In this document: positions 61,145 to 64,000 of the stretch, one piece after another
Position numbering within the stretch: position 1 is the stretch's first letter
Layout of the letters: every line of letters starts with the position of its first letter
DNA from: Frankiales bacterium
GTDB lineage: Bacteria; Actinomycetota; Actinomycetes; JAFAQI01
Reading direction: 5' to 3'
DNA length: 64,000 nucleotides
Assembly: GCA_025980465.1 (NCBI GenBank)
Contig: JAICXJ010000002.1
Coordinates: forward strand, 1-64,000
Notes under the pieces: model-generated
What the model was told of the DNA's origin: nothing
Database searches by the model: none
What the model saw: the letters and a program-made list of their open reading frames with translations, nothing else
Made by a program: the position numbers and the translations under genes

Positions 61145-62047
61145 ATGAAGGTGCGAATCGGGATGGGCCTCGGCGCGCTGCGGCCAGGTGACGAGCTCGA
61201 CGCCGTCCTGGCCGCGCTGGAAGACAACGGCATCGACTCGCTCTGGCTGTCCGAGGTCGTCCATCAACCGTTTCCCGATCCGGTCGTCGGCATGGCGTAC
61301 GTCGCGGGTCGGACTCGGCGGCTGAAGGTCGGCACCGGGGTGATGATCCTTCCCGGACGTCAACCGGTGCACGTGGCCAAGGAGCTGGCGAGCCTCGCCC
61401 GGCTGGCGCCGAAACGGATCCTGCCGGTGTTCGGCCTACACCCGGCCCGCCCGGAGGAGCGCGCCCACTTCCCGGTGACCGGGCCGCGGGCCGAGGTCTT
61501 CGACGAGGCGCTCGCGGTGGTCCGCCGGCTGCTCACCGAACCGCGGGTGAACGTGGCCGGCAGGTATTTCACGCTGACCGACGCGTCGGTCGGGTTCATC
61601 CCCGATCCGCCGCTGGATCTGTGGCTCGGTGGCCGCGCGCCAGCCGCGTTGCGGCGGATCGGGCGGCTCGGCGATGGCTGGCTCGCTAGCTTTCTCACTC
61701 CCGATGAAGCCGCCGCCGGGATCACCGTGATCCGGCAGGCGGCGGCCGAGGCCGGACGGGCGGTTGACGACGAGCACTACGGCGTCAGCCTCCCGGTGGC
61801 GCTCGGCGAGGTCCCGGCGAGCATGCACGAGGCGATCCGCGCCCGCCGTCCGGACCTGGACCCGAGTGCGCTGGTCCCGTCCGGCTGGGACGGGATGGAG
61901 CGAGCGATCGAGAAGTTCGTCGCCGCCGGCGTCAGCAAGTTCGTGGTCCGGCCCGTCGTACCACCGCGGTCATGGGAGCAGTTCGTCGTCGAGTTCGCGG
62001 ATCGCGTCACGCCTTGGCACGTCCGATCAGGCCAGGTGGTGGCCTGA
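61145..62047 (+). CDS. LLM class F420-dependent oxidoreductase
   Basis: 300 residues from ATG 61145. DNGIDSLWLSEVVHQPFPD, RRLKVGTGVMILPGRQPVHV, PVFGLHPARPEERAHF, DPPLDLWLGGRAPAALRRIG and FVAAGVSKFVVRPVVPP follow the LLM barrel. Divergent from the PhyH operon with about 38 bases between starts, so both may share one regulator. Confidence 0.9.
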   Translation: MKVRIGMGLGALRPGDELDAVLAALEDNGIDSLWLSEVVHQPFPDPVVGMAYVAGRTRRLKVGTGVMILPGRQPVHVAKELASLARLAPKRILPVFGLHPARPEERAHFPVTGPRAEVFDEALAVVRRLLTEPRVNVAGRYFTLTDASVGFIPDPPLDLWLGGRAPAALRRIGRLGDGWLASFLTPDEAAAGITVIRQAAAEAGRAVDDEHYGVSLPVALGEVPASMHEAIRARRPDLDPSALVPSGWDGMERAIEKFVAAGVSKFVVRPVVPPRSWEQFVVEFADRVTPWHVRSGQVVA

Positions 62048-62179
62048 GAAGGCTCCGTTCCGGACGATCGCGCCCGTCGAGTACGAGATACGACCCGCGC
62101 GTGTCATTCAGCTCCCCCGCATCGTCGACCCGTCTCACAAGGGCTAAAGGTGCGTTCGGATCGGGGCGAGGATCACCAG

Positions 62180-64000
62180 GTGGAGACGCTGACCAGGCCG
62201 GGACGGCTGGTGGGGCTGGCCCTGCTCGTTGCTATCGCCTCGGTCCCGGTCTGGGCCGACACCGACTGGGGTCTACTGGCGGGCGGCGGACATCTCCTGT
62301 TCGGCTCGGCGCACTTGCACGTGTATGTCCGCGACGGTGCCTTGCAAGCCGGCCCGATCGCGCTGGTCACCTTCGGCGTGCTCCAGCTGCTCGCCCCGAC
62401 GGTCGGCATGCTCGTCGTCCATGTCGCGATGTGGGCCGCACTCGGATGTGCCTTGCGCTGGGCCGCTCGCTCCAACCGCGCAGCAGGCGCGCCGGCAGTA
62501 TGCGAAACGGCCGACCGGCGGCGGGTGCCGTACTGGGTAGTTGCGGCAATCGGCGCGCTTCCCCTGCTCACCTGGCATCTGCCTCCCTTCGGTCGGGGTG
62601 AGCAGCTGCTGTGGCTGTCCTGCGCCGCAGTGTTCGGCACTGCGTTGGCACTGCCCTCGACCGGACGATGGCTGCGCCGCACGGTTGCGCTGACCGACGC
62701 GCAGTGGCTCGGCCTGCTGCTGATCGGCATGTGGGCGATGCTCGCTTCAGGGTCGGCCCACCTCGAGGATGCCTGCGCTGCTGCACTCTTGATCTGCTCA
62801 GTGCGTGAGGCGGAACGAGGGAACTCGCTACCGGCCGCGCTGCTGGTCGGCCTCGCGATCGGTTTCAAGCCGTGGGCGGTTGCAGGCATTGCGGTGCTGT
62901 TGCGCCGCGGTCGGCCGGGCCAGGTCGTCCGGGACCTGTTGGTGGCCGGCGTCGTCGTGGTCGGGGCCTGGCTTCCGTTCGTGATCGCCGCGCCGGCGAC
63001 GATTCACGCCGCCGCCAGGCCGTTCGTCGTCATGAAGGTCGTCCCGGTTGCGCTGTTTCTGCATCCGGGAAGCGCCGCGCCGGCATGGCTGCGCTCCGCT
63101 CAGCTGGCCGGCATCGTGCTGGCGGCGCTGGTCGCCCGGCGACACGGATGCGCGGATGCGGTCGCCGCGGGGCTGTGTGCGCGGCTGTTGCTCGATCCGG
63201 GTAGCAGTCCCTATTACGCCTCGACGGTCTTGCTCGCCATCGCATGCGCGGACCTCGCGAACGGCCGGCCGGCTCGGCGGCTCGGAGTCGGCCTGGCCGG
63301 ACTCTGGCTGCTCCCTTGCCTGTCGATGTCGACGGAATACAACGCAGTCGTGAAGGGCGCGACGCTGGTCGCACTGATCGTCTCCTATGCCGCCGACGTA
63401 ACGACGGGGCAGTCGATGCCATCGGTCGGGTGGCTGCGAGAACGACTAGGACAGCAGGCCGGTGGTGAACCCGGTGCCGAGGTCGTTGACGCAGGCGGCC
63501 GGATGGGCGCTGTAGACGACCCGCGTCGCCTTGCTGGCCCGGCTGGCTCCCGCCGCGGTGCTGACCGTCACGTTCACCTCGCCCGAACCGCGCGGGGCTC
63601 GGGCCAGGAGGTAGTTCGCCGACAGCACCCGCACCGAGGTCGCGGGCAGTTCGCCGAACCGCACCTCGGTGTCAGGCCCGAAGCCGCTGCCGCTGATGAC
63701 GACCTGATCGCCTTGCGAGGAGATGCTGGTCGGCGCGACCAGGTTGACGGCGGGCCGGCGGGATCGGAGCAGGTAACGGAAGGCGGGTTCGAGGCCGGCG
63801 TGTGCAACGATCGCCTGCGGCGTCTGATCCGGCGGCGGGTTCTCGCAGACGGTGGCGTTGCGCCAGTGGTTGATGTCGACATACGCAAAGCACGGGTACG
63901 CCGGCCCGCCCGGCGCGAAGACGTTGTCGTACAGCCGGATGTGACCGACGGTTCGGCAGCCGCCGGAGTTGAACGAGTCGAACGGCTGGAAGTAGACGAA
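62180..64000 (+). CDS. Polytopic membrane protein, DUF2029-like; no stop codon before window end
   Basis: From GTG 62180 (GGGGCGAGG just upstream; GTG 62150 also in frame) the frame reads RPGRLVGLALLVAIASVPVW, LHVYVRDGALQAGPIALVTF, then several helices, AALLVGLAIGFKPWAVAGIA and ARLLLDPGSSPYYASTVLLA, the FKPWA and DP-x-x-x-PYY signatures of actinobacterial GT-87-like membrane proteins. The hydrophobic part ends near 63445 (about 422 residues). No stop occurs after that to base 64000, where the frame runs antisense, in exact codon register, to the minus-strand IPT gene; that part is Arg/Asp-rich and probably not native. A nearby frameshift or overlapping end is likely. Confidence 0.55.
   Translation, partial: METLTRPGRLVGLALLVAIASVPVWADTDWGLLAGGGHLLFGSAHLHVYVRDGALQAGPIALVTFGVLQLLAPTVGMLVVHVAMWAALGCALRWAARSNRAAGAPAVCETADRRRVPYWVVAAIGALPLLTWHLPPFGRGEQLLWLSCAAVFGTALALPSTGRWLRRTVALTDAQWLGLLLIGMWAMLASGSAHLEDACAAALLICSVREAERGNSLPAALLVGLAIGFKPWAVAGIAVLLRRGRPGQVVRDLLVAGVVVVGAWLPFVIAAPATIHAAARPFVVMKVVPVALFLHPGSAAPAWLRSAQLAGIVLAALVARRHGCADAVAAGLCARLLLDPGSSPYYASTVLLAIACADLANGRPARRLGVGLAGLWLLPCLSMSTEYNAVVKGATLVALIVSYAADVTTGQSMPSVGWLRERLGQQAGGEPGAEVVDAGGRMGAVDDPRRLAGPAGSRRGADRHVHLARTARGSGQEVVRRQHPHRGRGQFAEPHLGVRPEAAAADDDLIALRGDAGRRDQVDGGPAGSEQVTEGGFEAGVCNDRLRRLIRRRVLADGGVAPVVDVDIRKARVRRPARREDVVVQPDVTDGSAAAGVERVERLEVDE
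63446..64000 (-). CDS. Beta-helix and IPT/TIG-domain surface protein, C-terminal part
   Basis: Read from base 64000 leftwards, open from the edge to TAG at 63446-63448; the N-terminus is outside. Residues begin FVYFQPFDSFNSG and contain GHIRLYDNVFAPGGPAYPCF, then QAIVAHAGLEPAFRYLLR, a motif that ends many actinobacterial right-handed beta-helix proteins. A C-terminal IPT/TIG domain follows: SSQGDQVVISGSGFGPDTEV, RFGELPATSVRVLS and GSGEVNVTVSTAAGASR. Likely a secreted, carbohydrate-active or adhesive surface protein. Three Cys pairs could form disulfides outside the cell. Confidence 0.75.
   Translation of the reverse strand, partial: FVYFQPFDSFNSGGCRTVGHIRLYDNVFAPGGPAYPCFAYVDINHWRNATVCENPPPDQTPQAIVAHAGLEPAFRYLLRSRRPAVNLVAPTSISSQGDQVVISGSGFGPDTEVRFGELPATSVRVLSANYLLARAPRGSGEVNVTVSTAAGASRASKATRVVYSAHPAACVNDLGTGFTTGLLS

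Overview
High-GC (roughly two-thirds G+C) chromosomal DNA from an actinobacterium. The signs are frequent GTG starts, chains of GTGA/ATGA stop-start overlaps, a complete mycofactocin biosynthesis locus, five luciferase-like (F420/FMN type) oxidoreductases, and many acyl-CoA enzymes and a cytochrome P450. No rRNA, tRNA, CRISPR array, IS element or phage gene was recognised. The genus cannot be fixed from this window; a soil member of the Frankiales/Mycobacteriales-like actinobacteria fits.

Layout. 1-3.1 kb: 3'-truncated acetyl-CoA hydrolase/transferase and an LLM oxidoreductase on the minus strand, divergent from a thiolase. 3.1-12.2 kb: a cell-envelope glycan island with three polytopic glycosyltransferase-like proteins, a UDP-galactopyranose-mutase-like flavoprotein, a family 2 glycosyltransferase overlapping an LPG-synthase-TM/AglD-like membrane protein, and a UDP-sulfoquinovose synthase. 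12.2-20 kb: CoA ligase, hydrolase, crotonase, CoA-transferase and amidohydrolase genes forming a small catabolic region, with a decayed enoyl-CoA hydratase and an MBL-fold hydrolase. 20-21 kb: a gene-poor stretch holding a frameshifted small PH-domain membrane protein. 21-23.4 kb: GntR(YtrA)-ABC-permease operon with a palindromic operator. 23.5-28.1 kb: DUF35 protein plus SCP-x type thiolase, a repeat-bearing secreted protein, and a pair of acyl-CoA dehydrogenases.

28.1-36.7 kb is the centrepiece: divergent mftR, then mftA-mftB-mftC-mftE-SDR-mftF-mftD packed with overlaps, followed by a small GNAT protein, an ICMT-like membrane methyltransferase and an NDMA-dependent (mycofactocin-dependent) alcohol dehydrogenase. 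MftA is the precursor peptide, MftB the recognition chaperone, MftC the radical SAM enzyme, MftE the peptidase, MftD the oxidative deaminase and MftF the glycosyltransferase. The SDR and the alcohol dehydrogenase are likely client enzymes. The gene order differs from the mycobacterial A-B-C-D-E-F-G order and no mftG is present in the window.

36.7-54.5 kb: SnoaL-like protein and a large class III cyclase/AAA/TPR signalling protein, a DUF1059-like protein, an SDR, a DUF2889 protein, an LLM oxidoreductase, a minus-strand operon (EthD-like, AttH-like, P450, acyl-CoA dehydrogenase), LLM plus MFS exporter, D-aminoacylase-type amidohydrolase plus SnoaL, SRPBCC protein, TesB thioesterase and two tiny membrane proteins. 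54.5-61.1 kb: a six-gene minus-strand operon (PhyH dioxygenase, LLM, fatty acid hydroxylase, MFS, acyl-CoA ligase, epimerase). 61.1-64 kb: an LLM oxidoreductase, a polytopic membrane protein whose frame has no stop before the window edge, and the C-terminus of a beta-helix/IPT surface protein entering from the right.

Overall the window reads as a lipid/isoprenoid/xenobiotic catabolism region rich in specialised redox cofactors (mycofactocin, probable F420, FMN, FAD, heme, 2OG-iron), next to an envelope sulfoglycan locus.
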